64,000 nt of DNA from positions 1-64,000 of the forward strand of contig NZ_CANMKO010000004.1 in assembly GCF_947498515.1 (NCBI RefSeq). Direction: 5' to 3'. Of this stretch, positions 25,817 to 34,737 are shown piece by piece. A model generated the notes under the pieces. It was given only the letters and a program-made list of their open reading frames with translations, was not told the origin of the DNA and searched no databases. The DNA is from an uncultured Pelagimonas sp. Its GTDB lineage: Bacteria > Pseudomonadota > Alphaproteobacteria > Rhodobacterales > Rhodobacteraceae. The translations under genes and the position numbers were made by a program. Position 1 is the stretch's first letter. Each line of letters opens with the position of its first letter.

Positions 25817-26986
25817 ATGAGCTTTTTGCCCCGCCGCTTTTTGGCTAGTGCCGCTGTTTTTGCCTTATTGGCCGCGCCTGCTTCGGCATTTGACACCCGC
25901 GCCAAGGCGGCTTTCGTTCTAGACCAAACCACCGGAACGGTTTTGCTCGCAAAGCGCGCTGACGAAGCGCTCCCCCCCGCCTCGATGTCCAAGCTTATGA
26001 CGCTTTATATTGCGTTTGAGGCCATTCGTGACGGGCGTTTGAAGATCGACGAAAAGCTCCCCGTTTCCAGCCATGCCATGTCTTATGGCGGATCAACGAT
26101 GTTTTTGGACACCACGGATCGGGTCAAAGTCAGCGACCTGTTGCGCGGTATCATTGTTCTTTCGGGCAACGACGCCTGCGCCGTTATCGCCGAAACCCTT
26201 AGTCCGGATGGCACGGAAAAAGGGTTTGCCAAACTCATGACCCAACGCGCCCAGCAATTGGGCATGACAAGTTCGAGTTTCCGCAATGCGTCGGGTTGGC
26301 CCGCACAGGGTCATGTCATGTCGATGCGTGACCTCGTGTTGTTGGCAAATCTCTTGATCAAGGACTTCCCCGAGCATTACGAAATGTTCTCCGAGAAAAC
26401 CTTTGCCTTTGATGGCCGAGCCCCGGGCAACGTCAACAACCGCAATCCACTTTTGGCACTTGGAATTGGGGCCGACGGGTTAAAGACCGGCCACACCAGC
26501 GAGGCCGGGTACGGCCTTGTCGGTTCCGCAACCAACGGCAAACGCCGGGTAATTTTTGCAATTACCGGGCTAGACAGTGAACGCGCCCGCGCCGAGGAAT
26601 CCGAAGCGATTGTGAACTGGTCCTTTCGTCAGTTCGCCGAACAAACAATTGTAACCAAGGACAAAGCCGTCGCAGACGCCGATATCTGGTTGGGGGCCGA
26701 GGACAAAGTTGGACTGGTTGCCAAACAAGATATCACATTGCTATTGCCGGTAAATCCATTGGGTGGGGTCAAGGCCGAGGTGGTGTATACCGGCCCGATT
26801 GAGGCCCCCGTGGAACAGGGCCAAAAATTGGCGGAGTTGATCATAAGCCCAGACGGGTTGCCTGAAACCCGTGTGCCCTTGGTCGCAGAAAAAGCGATTG
26901 CCGGGGGTGGGTTTATGGATCGGATGCTGACCGTGTCACAGGTTTTGCTAAAGCGCCTGCAGGACGGCCCAAAGGAGCAATTGTGA
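25817..26986 (+). CDS. dacC: D-alanyl-D-alanine carboxypeptidase (penicillin-binding protein 5/6 type)
   Basis: 389 aa from the ATG at 25817, which has AGGAG at a suitable distance. The signal peptide ends at ALLAAPASA. The S11 peptidase motifs are SMSK (about residue 57), SGN (about 116) and KTGHT (about 224). A C-terminal PBP5-like beta domain (about 275-380) follows and the end is helical, probably membrane-associating. It trims the terminal D-Ala of the pentapeptide. It overlaps tmk by 4 bp (GTGA). The exact paralogue letter is a guess. Confidence 0.9.
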   Translation: MSFLPRRFLASAAVFALLAAPASAFDTRAKAAFVLDQTTGTVLLAKRADEALPPASMSKLMTLYIAFEAIRDGRLKIDEKLPVSSHAMSYGGSTMFLDTTDRVKVSDLLRGIIVLSGNDACAVIAETLSPDGTEKGFAKLMTQRAQQLGMTSSSFRNASGWPAQGHVMSMRDLVLLANLLIKDFPEHYEMFSEKTFAFDGRAPGNVNNRNPLLALGIGADGLKTGHTSEAGYGLVGSATNGKRRVIFAITGLDSERARAEESEAIVNWSFRQFAEQTIVTKDKAVADADIWLGAEDKVGLVAKQDITLLLPVNPLGGVKAEVVYTGPIEAPVEQGQKLAELIISPDGLPETRVPLVAEKAIAGGGFMDRMLTVSQVLLKRLQDGPKEQL

Positions 26987-27621
26987 CGACCAAAAACGGG
27001 GCAATAGGGCTGTTTGTCAGCTTTGAAGGCATAGACGGTTCCGGAAAATCAACGCAGGCGCGGCTCTTGGCAGAGGCGTTGCAGAAAGCTGGCCGCGATG
27101 TTGTGTTGACGCGCGAACCCGGTGGCAGCCCCGGAGCCGAAGAAATTCGCGCCTTGGTGTTGCAGGGCGATCCTGACCGATGGTCAGCGGAGACCGAGCT
27201 TTTGCTTTTTACCGCCGCACGGCGCGATCATTTGGAACGCACCATTCGCCCTGCCCTTGCCGCCGGTAAGGTGGTTATTTGTGATCGTTTCGCCGATAGC
27301 ACCCGCATGTATCAAGGGCTGTCGCGCGGCGATCTGCGCGCCAAAGTTGACGCACTTCACGACCTGATGATTGGCATGGAACCGGACCTGACATTGTTGT
27401 TCGATATGGACCCCAGCGCCGGCTTGGCGCGGGCCAAATCTCGCGCGACTGTGGAAGAGCGCTTTGAAGATTTCGGCGTTGGTTTGCAGGAAAAGATGCG
27501 CGCCGGTTTCTTGGCTCTGGCCGATGAATTTAGCGACCGGTTTGAAGTCATCGACGCAGCACGTGACATTGACGCCATTTTCAGCGATGCCTTGGCGCGC
27601 GTTTCGGCCCGCCTGACATGA
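26983..27621 (+). CDS. tmk: thymidylate kinase
   Basis: 212 aa, dTMP + ATP = dTDP + ADP. Motifs are the P-loop FEGIDGSGKSTQA (about 12-24), TREPGG (about 45-50) and DRFADST (about 93-99). The GTG start overlaps the dacC stop; its own stop overlaps holB as ATGA. The order dacC-tmk-holB is common in Rhodobacterales. Tmk and HolB both serve DNA replication. Confidence 0.95.
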   Translation: MTTKNGAIGLFVSFEGIDGSGKSTQARLLAEALQKAGRDVVLTREPGGSPGAEEIRALVLQGDPDRWSAETELLLFTAARRDHLERTIRPALAAGKVVICDRFADSTRMYQGLSRGDLRAKVDALHDLMIGMEPDLTLLFDMDPSAGLARAKSRATVEERFEDFGVGLQEKMRAGFLALADEFSDRFEVIDAARDIDAIFSDALARVSARLT

Positions 27622-28730
27622 GCGACGTTGAACTGCCGGAACCCGATCGCATTGAAGGGGCGTTACATCCTCGCGAAACGCCCGAATTGTTTGGTCAAAG
27701 CCGCGCCGAGGCCGACTTTCTAACCGCGTTCAACACCGGTCGCTTGCACCATGGTTGGATGCTCACCGGCCCGCGCGGTGTTGGCAAAGCAACTCTGGCG
27801 TGGCGCATTGCGCGGTTTTTGCTGGCGACCCCACTAGTCGACAAACATGACATGTTCGGGGCCCCGCCCCCCCCCGAGACGCTTGATATTTCCCCCGACC
27901 ATCCGGTGGCGCACCGCGTTTTGGCCCTATCCGAACCGGGGTTGTTCTTGTTGCGTCGTGGTCCAACGGACAAAGGCGACAAACTGGCCGCAGAAATCCG
28001 CGTCAACGAAGTGCGCAAGCTCGGCCATTTCTTTTCCCTTTCGGCTGCAGATGGCGGTCGCCGCGTGGTGATTGTCGACAGCGCCGACGAGTTGAACATT
28101 CAAGCCGCCAACGCGATCTTAAAGATGCTCGAAGAGCCGCCCGCCAACACAACGATCTTATTGATAAGCCACCAACCGGCCAGACTGCTGCCGACGATCC
28201 GCTCGCGCTGTCGCGTTTTGCGGCTTGGTCCCTTGTCACCCGATGACATGACCATCGCCTTGGCTCAGGCCGATGCCCATGTCGCCCCGGCTGATGCGCC
28301 CGCCCTGACAGAATTGTCGCAAGGATCGGTCGGTGAGGCCTTGCGCCTTATCAATCTAGGCGGGTTGCAGCTCTATTCGGACATATTGGCGGTTCTTGGT
28401 AGCCTGCCCAATTTTGACCGTGCCAGAATGCTCTCCCTATCAGATAGTTGTGCGGGCAAAGGCAAGGAAGCGCGGCTTGATTTGTTGTTGACGCTTGTCG
28501 ACCAACTTACCGCCCGCCTTGCTCGCACGGGTGTGACCGGCCATCCGCCATTGCACGAAGCGGCCCCTCAAGAGGCCGGGATTTTGGCACGTCTGTCACC
28601 CGATCCGCAAACCGGTCGGCACTGGGCAACTTTGGCGGGTCAAGCGAGCGATCGCGCCCGACATGCCCGCGCCGTCAATGTTGACCCCGCAGCTTTGGTA
28701 ACAGACCTGTTTCTGCAGCTAAAAACCTAG
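27618..28730 (+). CDS. holB: DNA polymerase III delta' subunit
   Basis: 370 aa, part of the clamp loader. The N-terminal AAA+ region shows HHGWMLTGPRGVGKATLAWRI (a degenerate P-loop GPRGVGKAT) and VVIVDSADELNIQAANAILKMLEEPPANT. SRC follows at about residue 197 as SRCRVLRL (the arginine finger region). The typical four-Cys zinc module of DnaX/HolB is not visible. The gene is translationally coupled to tmk. The next gene is convergent (mrp), and a strong hairpin lies between them. Confidence 0.93.
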   Translation: MSDVELPEPDRIEGALHPRETPELFGQSRAEADFLTAFNTGRLHHGWMLTGPRGVGKATLAWRIARFLLATPLVDKHDMFGAPPPPETLDISPDHPVAHRVLALSEPGLFLLRRGPTDKGDKLAAEIRVNEVRKLGHFFSLSAADGGRRVVIVDSADELNIQAANAILKMLEEPPANTTILLISHQPARLLPTIRSRCRVLRLGPLSPDDMTIALAQADAHVAPADAPALTELSQGSVGEALRLINLGGLQLYSDILAVLGSLPNFDRARMLSLSDSCAGKGKEARLDLLLTLVDQLTARLARTGVTGHPPLHEAAPQEAGILARLSPDPQTGRHWATLAGQASDRARHARAVNVDPAALVTDLFLQLKT

Positions 28731-28880
28731 CGTTAAACACCAAACGCCGCGACATCTGGGGTCCGGCTCCCGCCGCAATGACTTCAAGATTGCCGAGGCT
28801 CCCTTGGCCTCCTCCGAAACTGTGCTCAACGCCGTATTCGAGCAACGGGCCGGGAATTGTGCGTGTGAATTTGGGGTTTA

Positions 28881-28921
28881 ACCGAAATCGGGGCAGACGT
28901 TTTACCCGCCCCGATTTCGGT
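28881..28921. terminator. strong 14-bp hairpin between convergent holB and mrp
   Basis: Perfect 14-bp arms ACCGAAATCGGGGC (28881-28894) and GCCCCGATTTCGGT (28908-28921) around a 13-nt loop with TTTT. It stands 150 bp after holB and 43 bp after the mrp stop. No T-tract follows on either strand, so it may be a bidirectional transcription barrier or 3'-end stabiliser. A run of nine C occurs at 28942-28950. Confidence 0.55.
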
Positions 28922-28963
28922 ATGACATACATCGTGTATGGCCCCCCCCCGAGGAGGGTGACC

Positions 28964-30025
28964 TCAGATAATACCGCCTTGAATCAAACGATCGGCCAGT
29001 TGTGCATAGGATTTGGCCATTGTGCTATCACCCGTGGCAATCGGAGTTCCGCCATCACCGCCAAGACGTGTATCAAGGTCGATGGGCAGCTGCGCTAACA
29101 ATGGCACGCCGATTTTTTGCGCCTCATCCGCAACGCCACCGTGCCCAAAGATGTGGCTGTCCTTGCCGCAATGGGGACAGGTAAACACAGCCATGTTTTC
29201 GATCAAACCCAGCACGGGTGTTTTCAGCGTCGCAAAGGCATCAAGCGCTTTGCGCGCATCCAAAAGCGCCACGTCTTGCGGCGTGCTGACCACAATTGCA
29301 CCAGCGACCTCAGACTTTTGACAAAGCGACAATTGAACGTCCCCAGTGCCCGGCGGCAGGTCGACAATCAAAACGTCAAGCTCGCCCCAATCCACCTGCA
29401 TCAACATCTGTTGCAGCGCGCCCATCAACATAGGTCCCCGCCAAACCACGGCCTTATCCTCGGCCAGCATTGACCCGATCGACATAACAGTGACGCCATG
29501 CGCCTTGAGCGGAATGATGGTTTTGCCATCCGGGCTTGCCGGTTTATCCGTGAGGCCAAACATACGCGGCTGAGATGGGCCATGAATATCGGCATCAAGC
29601 AAGCCAACCTTTTTACCCGCGCGTGTCAAAGCGACGGCAAGGTTTGACGAGACCGTCGATTTCCCGACGCCGCCCTTGCCCGAGCCAATCGCCAGAATGG
29701 TTTTCACCCCTGCGGGCTTCATGACCCCTTCTTGAGGCTTGGGGTGCCCGCCCATTTTCAATTGTGGCGGCGGAGATTTGGCTTCGGCAGTTAAAACCGC
29801 ACTGACCGATGTTACCCCTTCGACTCGTCCTGCCGCAGCTTCGGCCGCTTGACGCAATGGCTCCATGTGTTTGGCAATTTCGGCGCTTGGCGCTTCGATC
29901 ACAAAGCGGGCTGACCCCCCCTCAACCGTCAAGGCTCGAATCATATCTCTAGAAATCAGGTTTCCACCGTCGGGCAATTCAAGCCGGGCAAGGGCGTCTC
30001 GAATCGCGGCCTTTGTGTCAGTCAT
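28964..30025 (-). CDS. mrp: Mrp/ApbC Fe-S cluster carrier ATPase
   Basis: 353 aa. An N-terminal DUF59/MIP18 domain (about 5-85) is followed by an ATPase domain with a deviant Walker A GSGKGGVGKSTVSSN (about 113-127), Walker B VLIVDLPPGTGDVQL (about 218-232) and the bridging-cluster motif CPHC (about 283-286). It delivers iron-sulfur clusters to target proteins. It is divergent from the DUF1127 gene and convergent with holB. Confidence 0.95.
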   Translation of the reverse strand: MTDTKAAIRDALARLELPDGGNLISRDMIRALTVEGGSARFVIEAPSAEIAKHMEPLRQAAEAAAGRVEGVTSVSAVLTAEAKSPPPQLKMGGHPKPQEGVMKPAGVKTILAIGSGKGGVGKSTVSSNLAVALTRAGKKVGLLDADIHGPSQPRMFGLTDKPASPDGKTIIPLKAHGVTVMSIGSMLAEDKAVVWRGPMLMGALQQMLMQVDWGELDVLIVDLPPGTGDVQLSLCQKSEVAGAIVVSTPQDVALLDARKALDAFATLKTPVLGLIENMAVFTCPHCGKDSHIFGHGGVADEAQKIGVPLLAQLPIDLDTRLGGDGGTPIATGDSTMAKSYAQLADRLIQGGII

Positions 30026-30177
30026 TCTAAATCTCCATCTCAGTTACACCAATAACTGGCTGTGACCGCCCGTCACTGCAACCCAGATTAGCTGAAAGTG
30101 TAAAAAACCAGCACCGCGTTAACTTTACCTTAGGTCCTTCATGCGTTTTCTGCATAGCAGCATTGTTAATTCCGGGC

Positions 30178-30204
30178 GTTGTGCAGGTGCAGCATTTCCC
30201 CCAT
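30178..30204 (+). promoter_or_regulatory. candidate RpoH-like promoter before the DUF1127/sRNA transcript
   Basis: GTTGTGC (30178-30184) followed after 14 bp by CCCCAT (30199-30204) resembles the RpoH pattern (CTTGAAA-N13 to 15-CCCCAT). In R. sphaeroides the orthologous DUF1127/CcsR transcript is controlled by RpoHI/RpoHII; here the assignment rests on position and partial match. Confidence 0.4.
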
Positions 30205-30248
30205 GTTTAGCGCAACCAAACAACACAGCCGACGAGGCAACGACGAAC

Positions 30249-30467
30249 ATGGCATACGCAACTGAGATCACCACCGGAACCCAAAGCGGTTTCAGCGCCC
30301 GTTTCTCCGGGCTTTTGATTGACCTGCGCGCCCGTCTGGCCCGCCGCAAAGTGTACAACCAAACTCTGAGTGAGTTGCAGAACCTGTCGAACCGCGAATT
30401 GGCGGATCTGGGACTGAACCGCTCAATCATCCGTCGCGTCGCTTATCAGGCCGCGTACGAAGTATAA
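30249..30467 (+). CDS. DUF1127 small basic protein, CcaF1-like
   Basis: 72 aa, starting at the ATG at 30249. The C-terminal DUF1127 core reads SELQNLSNRELADLGLNRSI followed by IRRVAYQAAYEV, with a basic linker RARLARRKVYNQTL. The R. sphaeroides relative at the head of the CcsR sRNA operon (RSP_6037, CcaF1) is described as an RNA-binding protein that affects sRNA maturation. The first CCTCCTCCC hairpin starts 10 bp after the stop, and no promoter or terminator is evident between, so the sRNAs are almost certainly the 3' part of this transcript. Confidence 0.9.
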   Translation: MAYATEITTGTQSGFSARFSGLLIDLRARLARRKVYNQTLSELQNLSNRELADLGLNRSIIRRVAYQAAYEV

Positions 30468-30476
30468 CATAGAACA

Positions 30477-30586
30477 CCGCAAGGGACTCTCCTCCTCCCT
30501 GTTTCTTGCGGCTTCGGCGACGGTATCGCTCCTCCTCCCTGATACCGCCGCCGCCTAATTCGGGCAAAACGGCCCAACAGAATGAC
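30477..30586 (+). ncRNA. CcsR-like sRNA unit 1
   Basis: First hairpin CCGCAAG (30477-30483) with CTTGCGG (30505-30511). Second hairpin CGGTATC (30521-30527) with GATACCG (30541-30547), extended by GGCG/CGCC across a mismatch. Mini-hairpin GGGC-AAAACG-GCCC at 30562-30575. Both main loops hold CCTCCTCCCT. The second stem differs from the GCGGTG type of the other units, so unit 1 is the most diverged. Confidence 0.85.
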
Positions 30587-30690
30587 GGATCCTCTCCTCC
30601 TCCCTGGATTCCTCATCACAAGCGGTGGCCCCTCTCCTCCTCCCTGGGGTCACCGCCGCGAATTTCGGGTCTACGACCCACCAGAATGAC
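30587..30690 (+). ncRNA. CcsR-like sRNA unit 2
   Basis: First hairpin GGATCC (30587-30592) with GGATTCC (30606-30612). Second hairpin GCGGTGGCCCC (30622-30632) with GGGGTCACCGC (30646-30656), 11 bp including one G-U. Mini-hairpin GGGTC-TAC-GACCC (30667-30679). Loops hold CCTCCTCCCT. Confidence 0.88.
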
Positions 30691-30792
30691 AGGCCCTCTC
30701 CTCCTCCCTGGGTCTCTCATCACAAGCGGTGCCTCCTCTCCTCCTCCCTGGAGGTACCGCAGCGAGTTTCGGACCAATCGGTCCACATGACA
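30691..30792 (+). ncRNA. CcsR-like sRNA unit 3
   Basis: First hairpin GGCCC with GGGTC around the motif at 30700. Second hairpin GCGGTGCCTCC with GGAGGTACCGC around the motif at 30740. Mini-hairpin GGACC-AATC-GGTCC (30771-30784). The linker TCTCATCACAAGCGGTG is shared with unit 2. Confidence 0.87.
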
Positions 30793-30896
30793 TGTCTGGC
30801 CCACTCCTCCTCCCGGGCCTTTCATAGACGCGGCGGCTCCTCTCCTCCTCCCTGGAGCCGCCGCAACCAAATTCGGACCCTACGGTCCAACGCCTT
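30793..30896 (+). ncRNA. CcsR-like sRNA unit 4
   Basis: First hairpin GGCCC (30798-30802) with GGGCC around ACTCCTCCTCCC. Second hairpin GCGGCGGCTCC (30830-30840) with GGAGCCGCCGC (30854-30864), 11 bp perfect. Mini-hairpin GGACC-CTAC-GGTCC (30875-30888). In the first loop the motif is shortened at its 5' end (ACTCCTCC rather than TCTCCTCC). Confidence 0.87.
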
Positions 30897-31003
30897 GCTG
30901 GGTCCTCTCCTCCTCCCTGGACCCTTCAAAGCTCGCGGTGATGCCACTCCTCCTCCCGGCATCACCGCAACGCGAATTCGGGCCAAACGGCCCAACGGAA
31001 TGA
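30897..31003 (+). ncRNA. CcsR-like sRNA unit 5
   Basis: First hairpin GGGTCC (30900-30905) with GGACCC (30919-30924). Second hairpin GCGGTGATGCC (30935-30945) with GGCATCACCGC (30958-30968), 11 bp perfect, with loop ACTCCTCCTCCC. Mini-hairpin GGGCC-AAAC-GGCCC (30980-30993). Confidence 0.87.
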
Positions 31004-31104
31004 CGGGCCCTCTCCTCCTCCCTGGGCCTCTCATGATCGCGGTGGCTCCTCTCCTCCTCCCTGGAGCCACCGCACCAAAACCAAGGGTCGCATGACCCAT
31101 CTGA
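31004..31104 (+). ncRNA. CcsR-like sRNA unit 6
   Basis: First hairpin GGGCC(C) (31005-31010) with GGGCC (31024-31028). Second hairpin GCGGTGGCTCC (31039-31049) with GGAGCCACCGC (31063-31073), 11 bp perfect. Mini-hairpin GGGTC-GCAT-GACCC (31085-31098). Last complete unit. Confidence 0.87.
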
Positions 31105-31113
31105 TTTGAGCCT

Positions 31114-31135
31114 TTCTCTTCCTCCTCCCAGAGAA
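31114..31135 (+). ncRNA. single-hairpin remnant of a seventh unit
   Basis: Stem TTCTCT (31114-31119) with AGAGAA (31130-31135); the loop is TCCTCCTCCC. The long second hairpin expected next is replaced by the terminator 24 bp downstream. Confidence 0.7.
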
Positions 31136-31158
31136 TTGTTATGGGTTTCAAAAACTGG

Positions 31159-31199
31159 AAACGGCGCTGCTCACCTCCCTGAGCAGCGCCGTTTTGTTT
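31159..31199 (+). terminator. intrinsic terminator of the DUF1127/sRNA operon with CCTCCC loop
   Basis: A perfect 15-bp stem, AAACGGCGCTGCTCA (31159-31173) with TGAGCAGCGCCGTTT (31180-31194), encloses the six-base loop CCTCCC and runs into TTTTGTTTG. The loop is a shortened version of the sRNA motif, so the terminator may be derived from, or act as, a final array hairpin. Confidence 0.93.
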
Positions 31200-31284
31200 G
31201 TGGACTCGAGATTTAGCCAGCATACATTGATGCAGCTTTGCGAGTGCAAACTCGGTGTTAAACCGAATTTGGAGCCCTAAGCCA

Positions 31285-31506
31285 ATGATGTGGTACATAT
31301 CTCTATTAAAGAAAATGCCCGTAAGGGGAGCGTTTTTGACCGTCGCTTCTTACTTTGGCCTGGTTGTACTAATGGTAGAGCTCAGCCAACCAGCCACGCT
31401 AGTTGGCAACGCACTCAGACTCGCGTTTTCGCTTTGGACAATCGTCAGCGGATCGTTGCTATTCGTTTACGTCTTTAGGCGGGATTGGTTTAAGGATGAT
31501 CCATAG
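31285..31506 (+). CDS. small hypothetical membrane protein
   Basis: A 73-aa ORF from the ATG at 31285 (a GTG at 31255 would add 10 residues). Two hydrophobic stretches are visible (about 15-34 and 41-60), ending in FVYVFRRDWFKDDP. GGAG lies ten bases before the ATG. It sits alone between the sRNA terminator and valS. No family was recognised; expression is uncertain. Confidence 0.45.
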   Translation: MMWYISLLKKMPVRGAFLTVASYFGLVVLMVELSQPATLVGNALRLAFSLWTIVSGSLLFVYVFRRDWFKDDP

Positions 31507-31638
31507 CCATCTCGCGTTTCCCGTTTCACCGCCTAGGAATTCAACTTTTTAGCTTTCCTGTCGGGATTCTTCCTCGACTCCTTCCCCTTCGCGTCCACTT
31601 TCGCTACAGCATCGTCAACCAAAGACGAGGAATTTCCG

Positions 31639-34600
31639 ATGCCCATGGAAAAGACGTTCAATGCCGCCGAGGCAGAACCGCGGATCAACAAGAAGTGGCA
31701 GGACCAAAAGGCCTTTGCCGCCGGTGCCAACAAGTCGCGCGAAGAAAGCTTTTGTGTGATGATCCCGCCCCCGAACGTCACCGGGGCGCTCCATGTGGGC
31801 CATGCGTTTAACAACACGCTTCAGGATATTCTGACGCGCTGGCACCGGATGCGCGGGTTCGACACGCTCTGGCAACCGGGCCAAGACCACGCAGGTATTG
31901 CCACCCAGTTGATGGTGGAAAAAGAGCTTGCCAAAACCGGGCAGCCAAGCCGCGCCGAATTGGGTCGCGAAGCCTTTCTTGACAAGGTTTGGGAATGGAA
32001 AGGCCAATACGGCGGTACCATTGTTGAACAGCTCAAGCGCCTAGGCTGTTCCTGCGATTGGGATCGCAACGCCTTTACCATGGCCGGTGCGGCGGGTGAT
32101 CCGCGTGTTGGCCACGAAAATAGCCCGAATTTCCATGACGCGGTGATTAAGGTCTTTGTTGAAATGTACAACAAGGGGTTGATCTATCGCGGCAAGCGCT
32201 TGGTCAACTGGGACCCGCATTTTGAAACCGCAATTTCCGATCTTGAGGTCGAGAATATCGAAGTTGCCGGTCACATGTGGCACTTCAAATATCCGCTCGC
32301 GGGCGGCGCGACCTATACCTATATCGAAAAAGACGAAGACGGGAACGTCACGCTTGAGGAAGAGCGTGATTATATTTCCATCGCCACAACCCGCCCTGAA
32401 ACCATGCTTGGTGATGGCGCGGTGGCGGTTCACCCGGATGACGAACGCTATGCGCCCATCGTTGGCACGCTGTGTGAAATCCCGGTTGGTCCCAAAGAAC
32501 ATCGCCGTCTGATTCCGATCATCACCGATGAATACCCCGATATGACCTTTGGGTCCGGTGCGGTGAAAATCACCGGGGCGCATGACTTTAACGACTATCA
32601 GGTTGCCAAACGTGGCGGCATTCCGATGTATCGCTTGATGGATACGCGCGGTGCGATGCGGGCCGACGGTGCCACCTATGACCACGACGCCAAAATCGCC
32701 GGTGACGTTGCCAATGGCAAACGCACGCTAAGCGAGGCCGAAGCCGACGCCATCAATCTTGTGCCTGAACATCTTCGCGGACTTGACCGGTTTGATGCCC
32801 GCGACAAGGTGGTCGCTGAGATTACCGCCGAAGGTCTGGCCGTGATGACGATGTCGGACGACCCGCGCCTTGGCCCCAAGAAAAAGCTCAAAAAGGGCGA
32901 GGAAGCCCCCGAGGTTGTTGCCGTACCATTGGTCGAGGCTAAGCCGATCATGCAACCTTTTGGCGACCGTTCCAAGGTCGTCATCGAACCGATGCACACC
33001 GATCAATGGTATGTGGATGCCGCCAAGATCGTTGGCCCGGCGCTTGATGCCGTGCGCAATGGCGACATCAAAATCATGCCAGAGTCCGGTGAGAAAGTGT
33101 ATTATCACTGGCTCGAAAACATCGAACCTTGGTGCATTTCGCGTCAGCTTTGGTGGGGTCATCAGATTCCGGTTTGGTATGTTCCGGGTGAGGAAGATTG
33201 GTATGCGATCTGCGCAGCAAATGAAGAAGAAGCCCTAAAAGAAGCCGCCCTTCGGTTCCCCGAAGGTACCGATTTCCGCATCGTTGCCGACGCCCAAGAG
33301 GCCGCCGGCGTTCTGCAAGCCGATATTGACCTGATGGATACCAAGGACGAAGGTACCATTCGTCAATTCGAAGGGCCGATGGTCATTCCGATGTTCCGCG
33401 ACGCCGACGTTCTCGACACGTGGTTCTCCTCTGGCCTTTGGCCCATTGGCACGCTCGGCTGGCCCGAAGACAGTGATGAGATGAAACGCTTCTTCCCAAC
33501 AAGCACCTTGATCACCGGCCAAGACATCCTGTTTTTCTGGGTCGCTCGGATGATCATGATGCAGCTCGCCGTGGTCGATCAAGTGCCGTTTGATACTGTT
33601 TATTTGCACCAGCTCGTCCGCGACGAGAAGGGCAAGAAGATGTCGAAAACCACCGGCAACGTCATTGATCCGCTTGAGATCGTTGACGAATACGGCGCGG
33701 ATGCATTGCGTTTCACCAATACGGCCATGGCGTCGATTGGTGGCGTTTTGAAACTGTCCAAAGACCGCATCGCCGGGTATCGCAACTTTGGCACCAAGAT
33801 TTGGAACGCCACCCGCTTTGCCGAAATGAACGACGCAGTTGGCGCGGACAAAGCACCCAAAGGTATGCCACAAAATCCGCAGGCGACGTTGAACAAATGG
33901 ATCATCGGCGAAACTGCCAAAGTCCGCGAAGCCACCGACAAAGCCTTGGCTGACTATCGTTTCAACGATGCCGCGCTTGGTCTCTATGCCTTTGTTTGGG
34001 GCAAGGTTTGCGACTGGTACGTGGAATTCTCCAAACCCTTGTTTGGCTCCGATGACGTCGCGGTTGCCCAAGAAACACGGGACACTATGGCCTGGGTTCT
34101 TGATCAATGTATGATCATGCTGCACCCGATTATGCCCTTCATCACCGAAGAGTTGTGGGATAACACCGCAAAACGCGACAAGATGTTGGTGCATGGCGAT
34201 TGGCCGGAATACACCACCGATCTGGTTGATCCACAGGCCGAGGCCGAGATTTCGTGGGTCATCAGCTTGATCGAGGGGGTCCGCTCGGCGCGCGCGCAAA
34301 TGAACGTTCCAGCAGGATTGTTCGTGCCGCTTTTGGCCACCGGCTTTGGCGAAACCGAAAAGGCCGCTTGGGGCCGCAACGAAGCCATCATCAAACGCAT
34401 GGCACGGGTCGAAAACCTCGACCTTGTCGATGGCTTCCCCAAAGGCTGCATCACTGTGCCCGTCGGCGAGGCCACGTTCGGCATGCCATTGGCCGACATC
34501 ATCGACGTGGACGCCGAAAAGGCCCGTCTCGAAAAATCTCTGGGCAAGCTGGCCAAGGAATTGGGGGGGCTGCGTGGCCGTTTGAACAACCCCAAATTCG

Positions 34601-34713
34601 CGGAATCCGCCCCGGCCGAGGTTGTCGAGGAAGCTAAAGCCAACCTTGCAGCGCGTGAAGGGGATGAGGCCAAGTTAAAAGAGGCTTTGGCCCGTCTGGC
34701 TGAAATCGGCTAA
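31639..34713 (+). CDS. valS: valyl-tRNA synthetase
   Basis: 1024 aa, class I aminoacyl-tRNA synthetase charging tRNA-Val. The HIGH-type motif is [15 protein letters not shown] (about 36-50) and the KMSKS-type motif [12 protein letters not shown] (about 668-679). The editing (CP1) domain holds [10 protein letters not shown], and the C-terminal coiled-coil arm is [20 protein letters not shown] near residue 960. An insertion of charged residues ([12 protein letters not shown]) occurs near 415. Full length, monocistronic, followed by an intrinsic terminator. Confidence 0.97.
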   Translation: MPMEKTFNAAEAEPRINKKWQDQKAFAAGANKSREESFCVMIPPPNVTGALHVGHAFNNTLQDILTRWHRMRGFDTLWQPGQDHAGIATQLMVEKELAKTGQPSRAELGREAFLDKVWEWKGQYGGTIVEQLKRLGCSCDWDRNAFTMAGAAGDPRVGHENSPNFHDAVIKVFVEMYNKGLIYRGKRLVNWDPHFETAISDLEVENIEVAGHMWHFKYPLAGGATYTYIEKDEDGNVTLEEERDYISIATTRPETMLGDGAVAVHPDDERYAPIVGTLCEIPVGPKEHRRLIPIITDEYPDMTFGSGAVKITGAHDFNDYQVAKRGGIPMYRLMDTRGAMRADGATYDHDAKIAGDVANGKRTLSEAEADAINLVPEHLRGLDRFDARDKVVAEITAEGLAVMTMSDDPRLGPKKKLKKGEEAPEVVAVPLVEAKPIMQPFGDRSKVVIEPMHTDQWYVDAAKIVGPALDAVRNGDIKIMPESGEKVYYHWLENIEPWCISRQLWWGHQIPVWYVPGEEDWYAICAANEEEALKEAALRFPEGTDFRIVADAQEAAGVLQADIDLMDTKDEGTIRQFEGPMVIPMFRDADVLDTWFSSGLWPIGTLGWPEDSDEMKRFFPTSTLITGQDILFFWVARMIMMQLAVVDQVPFDTVYLHQLVRDEKGKKMSKTTGNVIDPLEIVDEYGADALRFTNTAMASIGGVLKLSKDRIAGYRNFGTKIWNATRFAEMNDAVGADKAPKGMPQNPQATLNKWIIGETAKVREATDKALADYRFNDAALGLYAFVWGKVCDWYVEFSKPLFGSDDVAVAQETRDTMAWVLDQCMIMLHPIMPFITEELWDNTAKRDKMLVHGDWPEYTTDLVDPQAEAEISWVISLIEGVRSARAQMNVPAGLFVPLLATGFGETEKAAWGRNEAIIKRMARVENLDLVDGFPKGCITVPVGEATFGMPLADIIDVDAEKARLEKSLGKLAKELGGLRGRLNNPKFAESAPAEVVEEAKANLAAREGDEAKLKEALARLAEIG

Positions 34714-34737
34714 CGCCCGCCAGAAAAATGACAATAG

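Larger units (their letters stand above)
30477..31199 (+). ncRNA. tandem array of six CCUCCUCCC-loop sRNAs (CcsR / cuckoo RNA type)
   Basis: Thirteen exact CCTCCTCCC motifs lie on the + strand at 30491, 30531, 30596, 30636, 30700, 30740, 30806, 30844, 30909, 30949, 31014, 31053 and 31121. Spacings alternate about 40 and 65 bp, giving a period of about 104 bp. Each motif sits in the loop of a hairpin. Each full unit is a short hairpin, a linker resembling TCATCACAAGCGGTG, a long hairpin with an approximately 11-bp stem, and a mini-hairpin such as GGACC-AATC-GGTCC ending near AATGAC. R. sphaeroides has four such RNAs after its DUF1127 gene; here there are six, plus a single-hairpin remnant and a terminator. 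Stems vary in sequence with compensating changes while loops are fixed, which is strong evidence for selection on RNA. The motif can pair with Shine-Dalgarno-like GGGAGGAGG. Confidence 0.93.

Noticed and set aside
30477-31135. Regularly spaced repeats resembling a CRISPR array
   Set aside because: The repeated core is only about 10 bp, spacings alternate 40/65, the cores lie in loops of paired stems, the intervening sequence is itself conserved, and no cas genes are near.
30625-31298. Long ORFs on both strands across the sRNA array
   Set aside because: They are open because of the repeated C/T-rich motifs, show low-complexity translations and have no SD; the RNA structure explains the conservation.
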